From Archivesica marissinica (Eukaryota > Mollusca > Bivalvia > Venerida > Vesicomyidae): a stretch of 64,000 nt of DNA. A program made the translations under genes and the position numbers. Below the pieces are notes generated by a model. That model did no database searches. It was not told the DNA's origin and saw only the letters and a program-made list of their open reading frames with translations. Below, in pieces: positions 27,301-35,566 of the stretch. Numbering within the stretch: position 1 is the first letter of the stretch; the number at the start of each line of letters is the position of its first letter. Location of the stretch: NCBI GenBank assembly GCA_014843695.1, contig CM026402.1, positions 22,031,923 through 22,095,922 on the forward strand, read 5' to 3'.

Positions 27301-28514
27301 TGCCAATTTGTTTTAGTTCGACATATGAAGTTCTCGATTCAAACAATGAAGCAGTGTCGACATATTCATCTCTTACACCGGCAATAGGTGCGTATCATTT
27401 TTGAGGTTTTTCGAATTCTTACCACTCACTTTGGCATGGTCGATTTCTCAAACGATTATATGACCACGACGTCAAGTCTAAAACTAATCTAGACGACCAC
27501 AGAGCCGAAGTTTATTTTCCAATCGACTAGTACAAGTTTAGTCGTATATACTTTGGCGTTCACAAATAAGACCTACTTATAACTGTGTATCTTTTACATT
27601 TGACTTAGCTGCATGTATTTAATAATTAATGAAACCTAATTATGACACAGCATCTAATCATAGAATAATTAGTACGTGCATAGTGACTGCTACTTAGGAG
27701 TTTATTTTATCATTTCACTGTAATAATATATTATAATAGTATATTATTTGCAAACATAATTCAGACTCTGGCACCTTGGAAGTTACTATTAGATTACCAT
27801 ATATATCTATTTGGGAAACTTCACTCAGATATTATTATGATCCAGTTCGTTCAAATTTGGCCACCTCTTTGTTGAACGCTTTTCCTACTGAATGGGATAC
27901 AATTTTAAAAACTTTATAAGTAAATCAAATTAAGAGCAATACACACTATTGTCAAGTTAGTTAATGTTGATTTGTTCAGACTTGATCACACATCATGTGC
28001 TGTTCTGTCAAGTCCAGTAGTGTATTATACACCCTGTTATAGCATATATGATTCGATAGCTTTGGCTGCAAAATTCATTTGAAATAAAATTACGTTAACT
28101 CTCGTAAGTAGGTCAAATTAAGTTTTTTTCTCGGCATCATAAAAGAGTGTGTCACTTGTTTGGGACAGCCTAGATATGTGTTGAAACCGCATATATGATA
28201 TGAGGCATATGTTCAATGTATGCATAACTATGCATGCAATACCATCGTATACTGCTCTTACATGTCGTAATGTATAATACATAATGGAATCAATTGGTGA
28301 GACTTAATTTAGTACATATTGTATGTACGTTCAATAATGTGTCATTAAATGTGAACGAATGCTACTAGACTAAGTATACTATGTGAATGATAAAACAATT
28401 ATAGTATTTAATAATAACATGGCTTACCTTGTTTATGTCTATTTTCTACCAACAGAAAAGCATGCAGACAATGTGGCTTACGATAATCTGCAGCTTCACA
28501 AGTTGTCTGCCTAA
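12027..28514 (+). CDS. Ig-superfamily transmembrane receptor with ITIM-like tail (5'-partial gene, 10 exons)
   Basis: The proposed join is 12027-12335, 16018-16350, 17700-18017, 19990-20109, 22509-22536, 23127-23177, 25529-25578, 25812-25830, 27317-27387 and 28456-28514. Every exon has AG before it and GT after it, and the phases close: 1358 bases plus the one missing from the first split codon give 453 codons ending in TAA. Order: canonical Ig domain, Ig-like domain without cysteines, fibronectin III domain, one transmembrane helix followed by YKRRY, and a ~90-residue tail. The tail has TSYYNI, STYEVL, STYSSL and VAYDNL, which fit (S/T/V)xYxx(I/L). In animal receptors such motifs recruit SH2 phosphatases or adaptors when phosphorylated. 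A type I cell-surface adhesion or immune receptor is inferred. The signal peptide is not in the visible sequence. No closer orthologue can be named by eye. Confidence 0.85.
12690..12712 (+). other. Shared LINE-type 3' end motif
   Basis: The motif AATAAAATATGATTAAAC sits at the end of an AT-rich stretch here, and recurs at about 31798-31815 and about 43738-43755, each time at the end of LINE-like sequence. This indicates a truncated retrotransposon end inside the intron. Confidence 0.45.
12803..13125. repeat. Two tandem imperfect palindromes (foldback/MITE-like)
   Basis: Two ~125-bp units (about 12803-12930 and 12985-13125) each have a left arm with GTAAATGACG and TTTCAGTG and a right arm that is its near reverse complement (CACTAAAATGT and CGTCATTTAC). 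The two units also resemble each other. Such foldbacks are typical of non-autonomous DNA elements. They lie in the intron after the first Ig exon. Confidence 0.6.
13939..15482. repeat. 58-bp minisatellite in receptor intron (about 26 copies)
   Basis: A highly homogeneous array of a 58-bp unit (TTATCCTTGCTCTGCATG, then TTGATGTCCACATGTACTAT). Most copies differ only at TATGTTGAC versus TATGCTGAC. A few copies lack TTGACATG or single bases. It lies between receptor exons at 12335 and 16018. The near-identity of copies suggests recent expansion or active homogenisation. Confidence 0.97.
16018..16350 (+). CDS. Receptor exon: Ig-like domain lacking the disulfide
   Basis: 333 bases, phase 1-1, acceptor ACATTACAG and donor GTAAGT. 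The 111 residues keep an Ig outline: VSPKI start, GGSANFRVEF at the B strand, TVTFKRYDG at the C region, and the F-strand signature PEDFGVYTLTLSN. However, the B-strand cysteine position is valine and the F-strand cysteine is threonine, and no other cysteine is present in the exon. The D-x-G-x-Y core supports Ig identity. Similar disulfide-free Ig domains are known in other receptors. Confidence 0.88.
16674..16734. repeat. Perfect 23-bp inverted repeat (hairpin)
   Basis: GACAGTGTTGTAATATTTTC plus TAA on the left is exactly complementary to the right arm, with a 15-base loop. It lies in the receptor intron between exons ending 16350 and starting 17700. It is probably a small foldback element or remnant; no mature-miRNA evidence can be seen. 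Confidence 0.85.
17700..18017 (+). CDS. Receptor exon: fibronectin type III domain
   Basis: 318 bases, phase 1-1, acceptor TCAACAG and donor GTAAGT. The 106 residues start QPEEPTHF and carry the fibronectin III hallmarks FSWVGRFNGGYTQMFVIQ (B and C strands, aromatic core), a central C, L near PLGTY, and YVARIFAWTIKGTSEY (F and G strands). Two N-glycosylation sequons (NRT and NDT) fit an extracellular location. It is the membrane-proximal domain, directly before the transmembrane exon. Confidence 0.88.
18379..18549 (+). pseudogene. LINE ORF2 C-terminal remnant with frameshift
   Basis: Two frames together look like the end of a LINE protein: ENATHHF in one and FNDLRTLYTKKYYWDTRYM with KFVKLNENA in the next, ending at TGA. 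The segment order (HHF, then F-DLR, then KYYW, then KF-KL) parallels the intact-looking remnants at 24982 and 29706. A frameshift near 18410 shows decay. It sits in the intron before the transmembrane exon. Confidence 0.55.
19000..19730. other. Unassigned AT-rich intronic DNA
   Basis: No exon, tandem repeat or clear element end was recognised between the LINE remnant region and the SINE at 19735. Confidence 0.5.
19735..19938 (-). mobile_element. tRNA-derived SINE, family C
   Basis: Reading on the minus strand, the element starts with a tRNA-like head: A-box-like GTGGTCCAGTGGTA and B-box-like GGGTTCGATAC. A body with a CAAGGCACATCACACACATT-like stretch follows, and it ends in GGGGTTTGACATTAATGGAAC and a short TACATA tail. 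Copies with the same order lie at about 46165-46372 and 54276-54482. This one ends only ~50 bp before the transmembrane exon at 19990. Confidence 0.8.
19990..20109 (+). CDS. Receptor exon: transmembrane helix
   Basis: 120 bases, phase 1-1, acceptor TTCAG and donor GTAATA. After DPEIPTF comes about 27 mostly hydrophobic residues (VAVVAGWVATVIVV and onward to GLVVF) followed by the basic stop-transfer sequence YKRRYDQK. This orients the protein as type I, with the Ig and fibronectin domains outside. Confidence 0.9.
20110..21850. other. Receptor intron without recognised elements
   Basis: Intron sequence between the transmembrane exon and the array at 21851. Several short open frames on both strands have no recognisable domain, no splice-consistent context and ordinary AT-rich composition, and are not called. 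Confidence 0.5.
21851..22066. repeat. 19-bp minisatellite
   Basis: About eleven copies of a unit with GGGCATATGAATATGTATA, variably shortened. Minus-strand frames through it give repetitive Tyr/Ile/His peptides and are not genes. Confidence 0.9.
22509..22536 (+). CDS. Receptor tail micro-exon (28 nt)
   Basis: Acceptor GTTTTCAG, donor GTATGT, phase 1 in and phase 2 out. It encodes DRDPSRSAN and continues into the next exon. It is short and recognisable only because its phases join the transmembrane exon to the exon at 23127. Confidence 0.7.
23127..23177 (+). CDS. Receptor tail exon with TSYYNI
   Basis: 51 bases, acceptor TTTACAG, donor GTAAGT, phase 2-2. It encodes RNSHNTTVEDTSYYNIA. TSYYNI fits TxYxxI (ITSM/ITIM-like). 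The adjacent tyrosine gives YNI, which lacks a Grb2-type asparagine at +2. A longer minus-strand frame across the same bases (23003-23368) has no domain and is a shadow. Confidence 0.75.
24982..25287 (+). pseudogene. LINE ORF2 C-terminal remnant
   Basis: One open frame of about 101 codons to TAA encodes a LINE end: LRLTSHKLEIEFGRF, then NNRLCKLC with ESEYHFILCCEKY (Cys/His knuckle), then DIRLKYL and a closing basic segment. An AT-rich 3' untranslated stretch continues to about 25380. The 5' end is truncated and no catalytic domain remains. It is inserted in the receptor intron upstream of the exon at 25529, in the same orientation. Confidence 0.82.
25529..25578 (+). CDS. Receptor tail exon (50 nt)
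   Basis: Acceptor GAATTGCAG, donor GTAATG, phase 2 in and phase 1 out. It encodes QRDTNAQQSVKSGTVQ, a polar linker between the first tyrosine motif and the next exons. Support comes from the splice sites and from phase agreement on both sides. Confidence 0.7.
25812..25830 (+). CDS. Receptor tail micro-exon (19 nt)
   Basis: Acceptor TATTTTGCAG, donor GTAAGT, phase 1 in and phase 2 out, encoding EHDLQD plus a split codon. At 19 bases it would be missed by most gene finders. Both splice sites are strong, and skipping it would shift the frame of all downstream ITIM-like motifs. Confidence 0.65.
26060..26590. mobile_element. TTAA-flanked MITE-like element containing a SINE-type tail
   Basis: The ends are inverted (AGCGACAC on the left, reverse complement of TGTCGCT on the right) and each is bordered by TTAA, the target used by piggyBac-like and Kolobok-like transposases. 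There is no coding capacity. Near the right end (about 26541-26575) lies the reverse complement of the 3' tail shared by SINE families A and D (CGTTTATTTATCGTCGCTAC). Confidence 0.6.
27317..27387 (+). CDS. Receptor tail exon with STYEVL and STYSSL
   Basis: 71 bases, acceptor TGTTTTAG, donor GTGCGT, phase 2 in and phase 1 out. It encodes two SxYxxL motifs, STYEVL and STYSSL, 13 residues apart tyrosine to tyrosine, followed by TPAI. The pair matches the ITIM consensus singly, and its YxxL-x9-YxxL spacing also falls in the range seen for ITAM-like pairs. Confidence 0.8.
28456..28514 (+). CDS. Receptor terminal coding exon with VAYDNL and stop
   Basis: Acceptor CCAACAG, phase 1. It encodes EKHADNVAYDNLQLHKLSA and ends in TAA. 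VAYDNL fits VxYxxL, and YDN resembles an SH2-binding core. The 3' untranslated region is uncertain: a minus-oriented SINE starts about 140 bp downstream and no well-placed AATAAA was seen before about 28925. Confidence 0.82.
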
Positions 28515-28650
28515 GTCCTCACTGAATGGGAAGAAAGACGCATTCCAATGTATAACACTGGAGCAATCATCAATATTATATTTATTATAATGGAGATAAT
28601 CTCAATAAGCTTTCGATTAAATCCATTTTCATTCTGTATACAATAGATAT

Positions 28651-28816
28651 GTGTTTTACGTTTAGTTATCGTCGCTACCGGTTGCCCATATGAGCGACGC
28701 CTCCTGAGGAGATTAGTCATTTTAGATTTTGGAGGATAGTGCATGATACATACAGAGACCCATTCCAGAGTCTCCTCTGGTTCTTTTACGTGCACGGTGT
28801 AAAGCACCGCCACGAG
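28651..28816 (-). mobile_element. SINE family A, 3' part
   Basis: The tail (GTTTTACGTTTAGTTATCGT in plus-strand reading) and the body up to the GTGCTTTACACC block are present; the tRNA-like head is missing. It probably lies in the receptor's 3' untranslated region. Confidence 0.85.
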
Positions 28817-29700
28817 ATGCTACCAAGTCATTTTGTCCTTGTTTATAAATACATGTACAGTCTGGTGGGTTATCATCTGTGACCTGGGTTGGGGATTTGG
28901 GGAATCACTTAATAACAATATTAAGAAATAAACATGTTTAATGCAAGTAAAATACTACCAATATCATCATAGTACATGACAGCAATGTTTCTACACAGAT
29001 ATTCAAAAAGATGCAAATCATAAAACATTGATGAACATAATTTATATAGTCTAAATACATATATACATGCAATTGCATAAGAAATTATACATTTCTCTAA
29101 CAACTTGAGCAAATATTTATGATGTTTTAGTTTATTTACCATAGAGGACCACAATGGCACTGTATCGCTCACCTGACTCCATTGTTCACACAAGGGTGTC
29201 ATGCAACAACTATGAATATCATTGTATTGTACATTGATCAATCTTACTAAATGTCGGCGGTAGATTTTCCGAAGAATTTGTAATATTTTGAGATGGAAGA
29301 ATTTGTACCATGATGACAAGTAAATACTAAATCGACATTGTGATGTCAACCTAGAAGAATAAAAGGTGTATTTTGCATATAAACCGACAGTTATGAAATG
29401 CGAAACTGTCTAATCTCATCAGTGATTATTATGACATTGCAATTACTTTAATTGGTGTCGGTTCTTCAGACTGTCCAGTTAATTGGTTAATCCAGTTGGA
29501 AGAGTGGATGGCTTGCAAGACGGCAGCCATGTGTTCAAGCCCCCAGGACACAGGTTTTCAGGGAGTTAAACATGTTTGCTACAGTCCTTGTCGTTAGTCA
29601 AAGGCATGTATTATGTGTGATTTGCTAAAAAACATTGGTGGTGTTGTATAATTAGAAGCCATTGCAGATATAGCGTGTGACTGATCTTTCTGCTTAAAAC
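28817..29700. other. Intergenic DNA
   Basis: A 142-residue minus-strand frame at 28921-29349 has no recognisable domain or signal and is not called. A weak tRNA-like stretch around 29485-29560 may be a decayed SINE head. Confidence 0.4.
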
Positions 29701-29705
29701 CATAG

Positions 29706-30005
29706 GAAAGAAACGTTTGCCATTTATGCGATAAACCAAAATGCCCGTGTCAGCTCAATGAAAATGAGGATGCAGAATACTATATATTTCGTTGTCTATT
29801 TTATGTAAATCAAAGGCGCTTACTATTCATAAGCACACGTACACACCACCCTTTAAGCACAAGAACACTACTGTTTGGCTTCGAAAGTTTAACGCACGAA
29901 GAAAATGAGTATATTTTCAAACAAGTTCAAACTTATATTAAATCAACAAGGCGCTTTGAGCAAAGACATACCTTAATATATTATAAAGTTATGCTGTTCT
30001 CTTGA
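29706..30005 (+). pseudogene. LINE ORF2 C-terminal remnant (second LINE type)
   Basis: An open frame to TGA encodes a Cys-rich knuckle (RNVCHLCDKPKC), then NENEDAEYYIFRC (the E-D-A-E-H/Y-Y-x3-R-C signature of LINE C-termini), then NQRRLLF, LLFGFESL and QTYIKSTRRF. It is 5' truncated. It ends immediately beside the left end of the DNA transposon at about 30022. Confidence 0.8.
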
Positions 30006-30021
30006 TACGATTTTTGCCTGG

Positions 30022-31496
30022 TAGTGCAGCAGATAATTGAAACTATCTTTCAAAATGTGATACAAGCACCAAACTTGGCATAAATACTCCTTATGGGTCA
30101 CTTTTGTGAGAAAAATGCTGACCACCTGAAATTCAAGATGGCCGCCATTTTTTCAAGACAGCTGCCTCATACAGCTCAACTAGGTGGCTGACCTGGGGAC
30201 CGGCTACCATCCATCTTCTCAGGGCTGATGGATCTTCAGTCACGCCAATGGCTCCCCTGTCGCCTTTGATAACAGCATTGGCCTGTTCGTGGGCTTGGTC
30301 AATAGCCATTGTAGAGAAATTCCGACTGGACTTGTGAACAACAAATTTGCCACTCTCGAATTCTTAGGCAAGCTGGGGATGTTTCGCCTTCAGGGTCACC
30401 ATGTCTCTGAGATGGATTGGAAGCCAGCGTGCATAATTTGTGTTGTTGTTGGCAAAGACGTATGGGATTAGCTCAGCCAGTGATTGGCAGTACAGGCTGA
30501 AGTTGGCTTCTCTAAATGCTCGAACCAGGAGGAGGATCGCTAGTTCCATGGACAGCACCAGGTGCCAGAACTGAAACTGGGGGCTTTCCAGTTTGCGCTT
30601 CTCACACCAGACATCAAAGCTCAGCACTTCCTTAGGGTTCTCAGCTGCCTCTGTGCAGTAGTCAGTGTAGGCTGCCTTTAGGAGTTGATTGAGACTGCAT
30701 GCTGTTATCTGGTGGATTTGGCGTGTCCTAGTAATGCTTGACGCTGTTAAGAAAGAGTCTGCTGTTCCAGAAGAAGTCACCCCTGCCTCCACTAGGGCGC
30801 CAGTCCAGCCACTGTCCTTGAGAAGAGTTCCGATTGACCTCAGGGCAGCCATCTCTATATGTAGGCCTCCAAACATGATGACGAACTTGTCCTCACCATA
30901 CTGTTCAGGCCAGTGCCACTGGACTTGTTTTGCCACTGCATAGATGGGCTGGTCGGCAGTCATGACAGGTACTTGGCCTGGGTTCAGGAACGATACAGTC
31001 TCCTTCATCTTGTCCATCACATGTCTGACTGTAGCAACGCAGTGGGCTGGAGGTAACAATATTGGCAAAGAAGGCAGGACGGACTACTACACCCTACACC
31101 CCAAACTATATACATCGAATACCTACTGTACTATGTAGGTTGACCACAGGTCTGTTCATTATGAAGGTTGACCACAGTTCTGTAATTTTGATCCGAAGTC
31201 CCAAATATGATAACATAAAGACTCTTAGTGATTCAGAAGTTCAATAATCAGAATCTACATGGTCTAAAATGTAGGATTCCGTACCAAAATCGTCCATATT
31301 GGGCAAGTCTGTGCAAAAAGCAATATATCGGTATTGATTATGGCGGCCATCTTGAAAAATGGCGGCCATCTTGAATTTCAGGTGGCCAGCGTTTTTTTTC
31401 AAACAGGTAACCCCCAAGGAGTATTTGTGCCACCTTTGGTGCTTGTATCACATTTTGAAAGATTCCCCTGAGAAAATACATTTATCTGCTGCACTA
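30022..31496. mobile_element. Internally deleted DNA transposon with long inverted repeats
   Basis: TAGTGCAGCAGATAA at 30022 is inverted exactly at 31482-31496. The similarity continues inward for about 150 bp on each side, including TTTCAAAATGTGATACAAGC, GGAGTATTT and AAGATGGCCGCCATTTTT and their complements. Between the arms lies a minus-strand remnant of a protein family that is multicopy in marine invertebrate genomes. No clean target-site duplication is visible. At about 1.5 kb it is far shorter than needed for a full-length protein. Confidence 0.75.
30141..31068 (-). pseudogene. Transposon-borne protein remnant (DDE-like/uncharacterised family)
   Basis: The longest open stretch (30364-31068) encodes 234 residues with motifs VMTADQPIYAVAKQ, FVIMFGGLHIEMAALRSIG, GWTGALVEAGVTSSGTADSF, HQITACSLNQLL and NYARWLPIHLRDMV. 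I recall these from a large family of uncharacterised, often CXC-finger-containing proteins repeated many times in corals, molluscs and fishes. Coding similarity clearly continues in the same frame past an in-frame TAA at 30364-30366, through DQAHEQANAV and LRRWMVAG, to the inner edge of the left inverted repeat. There is no ATG start. It is thus broken by a nonsense codon and truncated at both ends. A catalytic transposase role is inferred, not shown. Confidence 0.75.
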
Positions 31497-31639
31497 TGGG
31501 CGTGGCTGCGGGTTTGGCTGGCTAAGGGTATTGTACGGTGTGGCACTGGGAAGATGTAGTAGTTGTGAATTGCATTTCTTAATGCTTTTCTTTCTTTTTT
31601 GGTACTTTTTTCATATCCATTATTGTCCCCTTAATTGTA

Positions 31640-31815
31640 ATAAAAAATTTGTATCCTAATTGCAATGCTCTTATACTATATTCAGTCTCTTTGTTAATTA
31701 CATTACTGATAATGTTTGTACCATATATATTATTTAATTCACCCGTAACATGTTTGTAAATTTGAGTTGTATTGTACATTGAATATAAAGAATGCAATAA
31801 AATATGATTAAACTA
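31640..31815 (+). other. LINE-like 3' end
   Basis: An AT-rich stretch ends in AATGCAATAAAATATGATTAAAC, nearly the same end as near 12700 and 43740. It is probably the 3' untranslated end of a truncated retrotransposon. Confidence 0.45.
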
Positions 31816-32860
31816 CGTTAACAATTTTAATTTATAAAAACGACTTTTTTAGAATATAAAATATGGTACGCATAATTGAGGTTTAGCGTTTAGATTTTGA
31901 AATATGGGTGGATAGCAAAAGGTCACATTTTTCAAGTCTAAATATTTGGACTACAAGGACGCCATCCATTTGTCTTCAACAATTCAATGGGAAATCCAGT
32001 TGTAAAAGATCCCAAACTCATTAACTGCATCAAACAATGCAAAAACACAGCATATAACATAATAATATAATATTAACATACTGATACCGGAATGTAATGA
32101 TGTATGACGGGAACAAATATGTTTTAACAAAAATCCCCACCCACCACAGGCTTTAACAGACTTACAGAGACGTTGAAGTCTTTGATAAATAATACGCATT
32201 AATGCCGTTATGTAACAGGACAATATTTCGTACCTGGTGGAAACTAATATAGTCGCACTTGTTGCTATATTTATATGTTGCGACCTTCAAGATAAATGGG
32301 TTTATCTCTGATAAATGACAAATATATATCGGGATCTGAATGACTGGTCGAGAAAAAGATTTTACGTTCAAAACAGTTCAATGTAACTGAATGCTATGAT
32401 TTTTGGAAAGTAGGTCAACACTGAAAAACAGGTTCTAATAATTACGCCAAATAGACTACATCTACCAGTACCATAAAGAAATATTTCCTAAATCAAAACG
32501 ATATTACTTACTTGTTATTATTAGACATATAACGTTGCTAACATTATATCACAGGCTGCAAAACATCATGTCCTGGTCTGATCTATTATGTTCGCCGTAA
32601 AATGGTGCTATATTTGAATTGTACATGTATGCAATTACTGTGTAGTGATTTGTTTGCCAACAACGCCCAACACCAAACATATTTTCCCAATACCAACACA
32701 CTAACATTTTGATTTGGATTGATGTTCCTAATTTGAGGGGCTAATAACCATTTGGCAAGTTACAGAAATGGCATAGATGTGGCTTAATACAATGTATATA
32801 ACGGAGAGTCATGATTGCTATGTGGCGTACCACAATAAATATGTTGCTTAGATACATGGT
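31816..32860. other. Unassigned intergenic DNA
   Basis: AT-rich with short frames on both strands, none with a recognisable domain. No repeat structure was seen. Confidence 0.5.
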
Positions 32861-32869
32861 ACAAGCATC

Positions 32870-33014
32870 TCGCCTAGTGTGTGATGGGGAGATAATATTA
32901 TGTACTGGGAGCTCACGGGGATCTTACCTAGTGAGTGATGGGGAGATATGTACTGGAAGCTCACGGGGAACTCGCCTAATGTGTGATGGGGAGATATGTA
33001 CTGGGAGCTCGTGA
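32870..33014. repeat. ~45-60 bp degenerate tandem repeat (3 copies)
   Basis: Three copies of a unit with CCTAGTGTGTGATGGGGAGA and TGTACTGGGAGCTCACGGGG; the first is longer by an ATATT insertion. Confidence 0.85.
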
Positions 33015-33090
33015 GGTAAAAGGGGCAGATACGTTGTTGATATATTCTCGTTATGTGTATATATGGAGATTGAATAATAAAACTATATGA

Positions 33091-33227
33091 ACACCACGAA
33101 GTAGTAACTGGTCATTGAGACCATCACTATGCGACACCACGAAGTAGTAACTGGTCATTGAGACCATCACTATGCGATACCACGAAGTAGTAACTGGTCA
33201 TTGAGACCATCACTATGCGACACCACG
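33091..33227. repeat. 43-bp tandem repeat (3.2 copies)
   Basis: ACACCACGAAGTAGTAACTG, then GTCATTGAGACCATCACTATGCG, repeats at exactly 43 bp. Each unit has a small TGGTC-ATTGA-GACCA hairpin. Confidence 0.92.
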
Positions 33228-33329
33228 AGTCCCCCGGGTTGCATTGTGACAACCATTGAAGCTTAAATCTAGTGTGTCCATGAGTGAAACAATTTCCATA
33301 GACCTTATTTGTTGTAGGGTTTTAATTCC

Positions 33330-33530
33330 ATAATGTACGTCATATGAGGACTATCAAGCTGTAATTGATGCTGGAAGACCCAGGGTGCCCTACCGAGTTG
33401 ATAGTACCACCGATCTCCCGTAAGCCCGTTGGATAACGTCCAGGGAATAATTCGACCTCCCCAGTGGGATTCGAATATACAGTGGTGACGAGCAAGTGAT
33501 TTGAAGTCCACAACCATAACCATAACAATA
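33330..33530 (-). mobile_element. SINE family E (tRNA-headed), degenerate copy
   Basis: On the minus strand a tRNA-like head (GACTTCAAATCACTTGCTCG, B box ATTCGAATCCC) is followed by a body matching the better-preserved copy at 60717-60935. Confidence 0.6.
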
Positions 33531-33604
33531 AGAACGAGGACCTCCCCCTTTCTATTTTTTTGTGACGTGGCCAACACGTTTCTCTAAATGAATATGTTTT
33601 GGTT

Positions 33605-33850
33605 TTGTGCTTAATGTCGCACTAACAGCTTATGTCAGATGACGACTCTCAAGCTGTTATTGGTGGAGGTAGATATCGGACGGTCCCTCGCGCACTATCT
33701 CAGGCACCGGCCGGCACACATTTATAACCATCGGCCTCCAGCAAGCCGGATGGATATCTTTCATGCATGCACAATTCAAAAGCACACTAGAATAGGTACA
33801 TCCGGTTACAGAGTTATTCCTGTTACTAACGTCTACACAAAATGCCATAC
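33605..33850 (-). mobile_element. SINE family E, body fragment
   Basis: The minus strand contains GCCGGCTTGCTGGAGG-like, GTGCCTGAGATAGTG and CTCCACCAATAACAG-like blocks in the same order as the copy at 60717-60935. Confidence 0.55.
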
Positions 33851-34715
33851 TTCCAACTTTTACATATCGTCAATGGAGATGGAAAAAACACATTACTTCA
33901 AACAATCCATCATTGGTTTGACGGTATATATATTGTTTATATACAAACATAAATACATAATTATATGCATGTACCAACCGAATTCAATATCAAATAAATA
34001 ATCGCTGTGACATGGGCCCATACTAGTGTCTGTAGAATCGTATAAGTCTATACTATCAACATTTCCATTCCGATGTACATTATTCATACATTACAGAATA
34101 GTACCTGATACGTTAGTCCATGCTAAATACAATTTCCAAGTATGCTGTTTAAAATCCGGCTGTTGTATAAAAACATAGACAGCAAAGTTAACACATTTGA
34201 CAATTAGCTACTACTCCTCAGTTTTAACTTGTATATATCACTGGATGTTTTCTTACTTTCCCCCTTTCTTTTCTTATTCAATTTGTAATATTATCAATGT
34301 GATCATGTTTGTATGACTATGTAATATTCTAAATGATGTCGCCTGTAATTCAATATTAATGAATGTATGCACTGTTGCATATTGTTCATGTTATGTTTTA
34401 TTAGTTGTATTTACATAGATGAAGCAATAATAAAGATTAAAACTCTAGTAGAACAATCAAATGATTAAATAATAGAACAATCGACGAACAATGATTAAAT
34501 AATTAGAAATTAATACACCATCCTTTATATGTACTAATTATATATTGTATATTTAATACGAAAGCGCATGCGTAGCCTCTCGAACTATTGTACTAGTATG
34601 TACCTTGCGAATTATGTTAGCATTGTTATAGCAGCATCTGGAATAAGCGAGTTTGTAGCATTATGAAGACAAGTATTATCCTGATGTATTTAGATAAATA
34701 TTTGTATTTGACGGG

Positions 34716-35200
34716 AGAATATCCGGCGTGAACTGTTCGAGAGAATAGCCGGTGTGAACTGTTCGAGAGGATACCCGGTGTGAATTGTTCGAGAGAATAC
34801 CCGGTGTGAATTGTTCGAGAGAATACCCATTGTGAACTGTTCGAGAGAATACCCATTGTGAACTGTTCGAGAGAATACCCGGTGTAAATTGTTCGAGAGA
34901 ATACCCATTGTGAATTGTTCGAGAGAATACCCGGTGTGAATTGTTCGAGAGCATATCCGGTGTGAATTGTTCGAGAGAATACCTATTGTGAACTGTTCGA
35001 GAGAATACCAGGTGTGAACTGTTCGAGAGAATACCCGGTGTGAATTGTTCGAGAGAATACCCGGTGTGAATTGTTCGAGAGAATACCCGGTGTGAATTGT
35101 TCGAGAGAATACCAGGTGTGAATTGTTCGAGAGAATACCCGGTGTGAATTGTTCGAGAGAATACCCGGTGTGAATTGTTCGAGAGAATATCCGGTGTGAA
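34716..35200. repeat. 26-bp minisatellite (about 18 copies)
   Basis: Unit GAATACCCGGTGTGAATTGT followed by TCGAGA. Because 26 is not divisible by 3 and the unit has no stop on the minus strand, all three minus frames are open across it, giving peptides of up to 178 residues. This is a repeat artefact, not a gene. Confidence 0.95.
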
Positions 35201-35272
35201 GTCAGCCCAATTAAAGTGCAGATCAATGTTCTGTTTATATCCTAGTGTTGGTCTTACAACTGTATAGCTTCC

Positions 35273-35359
35273 TGGCGTGTAACAATGGGACTCGAACCGT
35301 CAGCGATGAGGGGCACATGATTTGAAGTGAATGACATTAACCACTCGGCCACATACACC
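35273..35359 (-). mobile_element. tRNA-like SINE head
   Basis: The minus strand reads as a decayed tRNA-like head (GGCCGAGTGGTTAATG A-box region and GGTTCGAGTCCC B box). No full body was recognised next to it. The A-box region resembles families D and E. Confidence 0.5.
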
Positions 35360-35566
35360 CTGACATTATTAAACCCAAAGTAATGCTAAGTCGATACTAT
35401 ATATATACATCTCTGTTGTTGCAGAAACACTGTTCCACACGCCCCAACTAATAACATGCTTTTTATATTTATTTTGCATTTAAAAATCTATCATCGCACA
35501 ACGGCAGTTTCACTATTCTTCTTGTCTACCTGTCCGTGGATGTGTCTACGTTCTATATAATTTAAG

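Noticed and set aside
28921..29349. 142-residue minus-strand ORF
   Set aside because: No recognisable domain, no signal peptide and AT-rich composition; it could be an old LINE piece but I could not match any signature.
34626..35226. Overlapping minus-strand ORFs up to 178 residues (SLEQFTPGILSN repeats)
   Set aside because: All frames of a stop-free 26-bp minisatellite are open; this is not evidence of coding.
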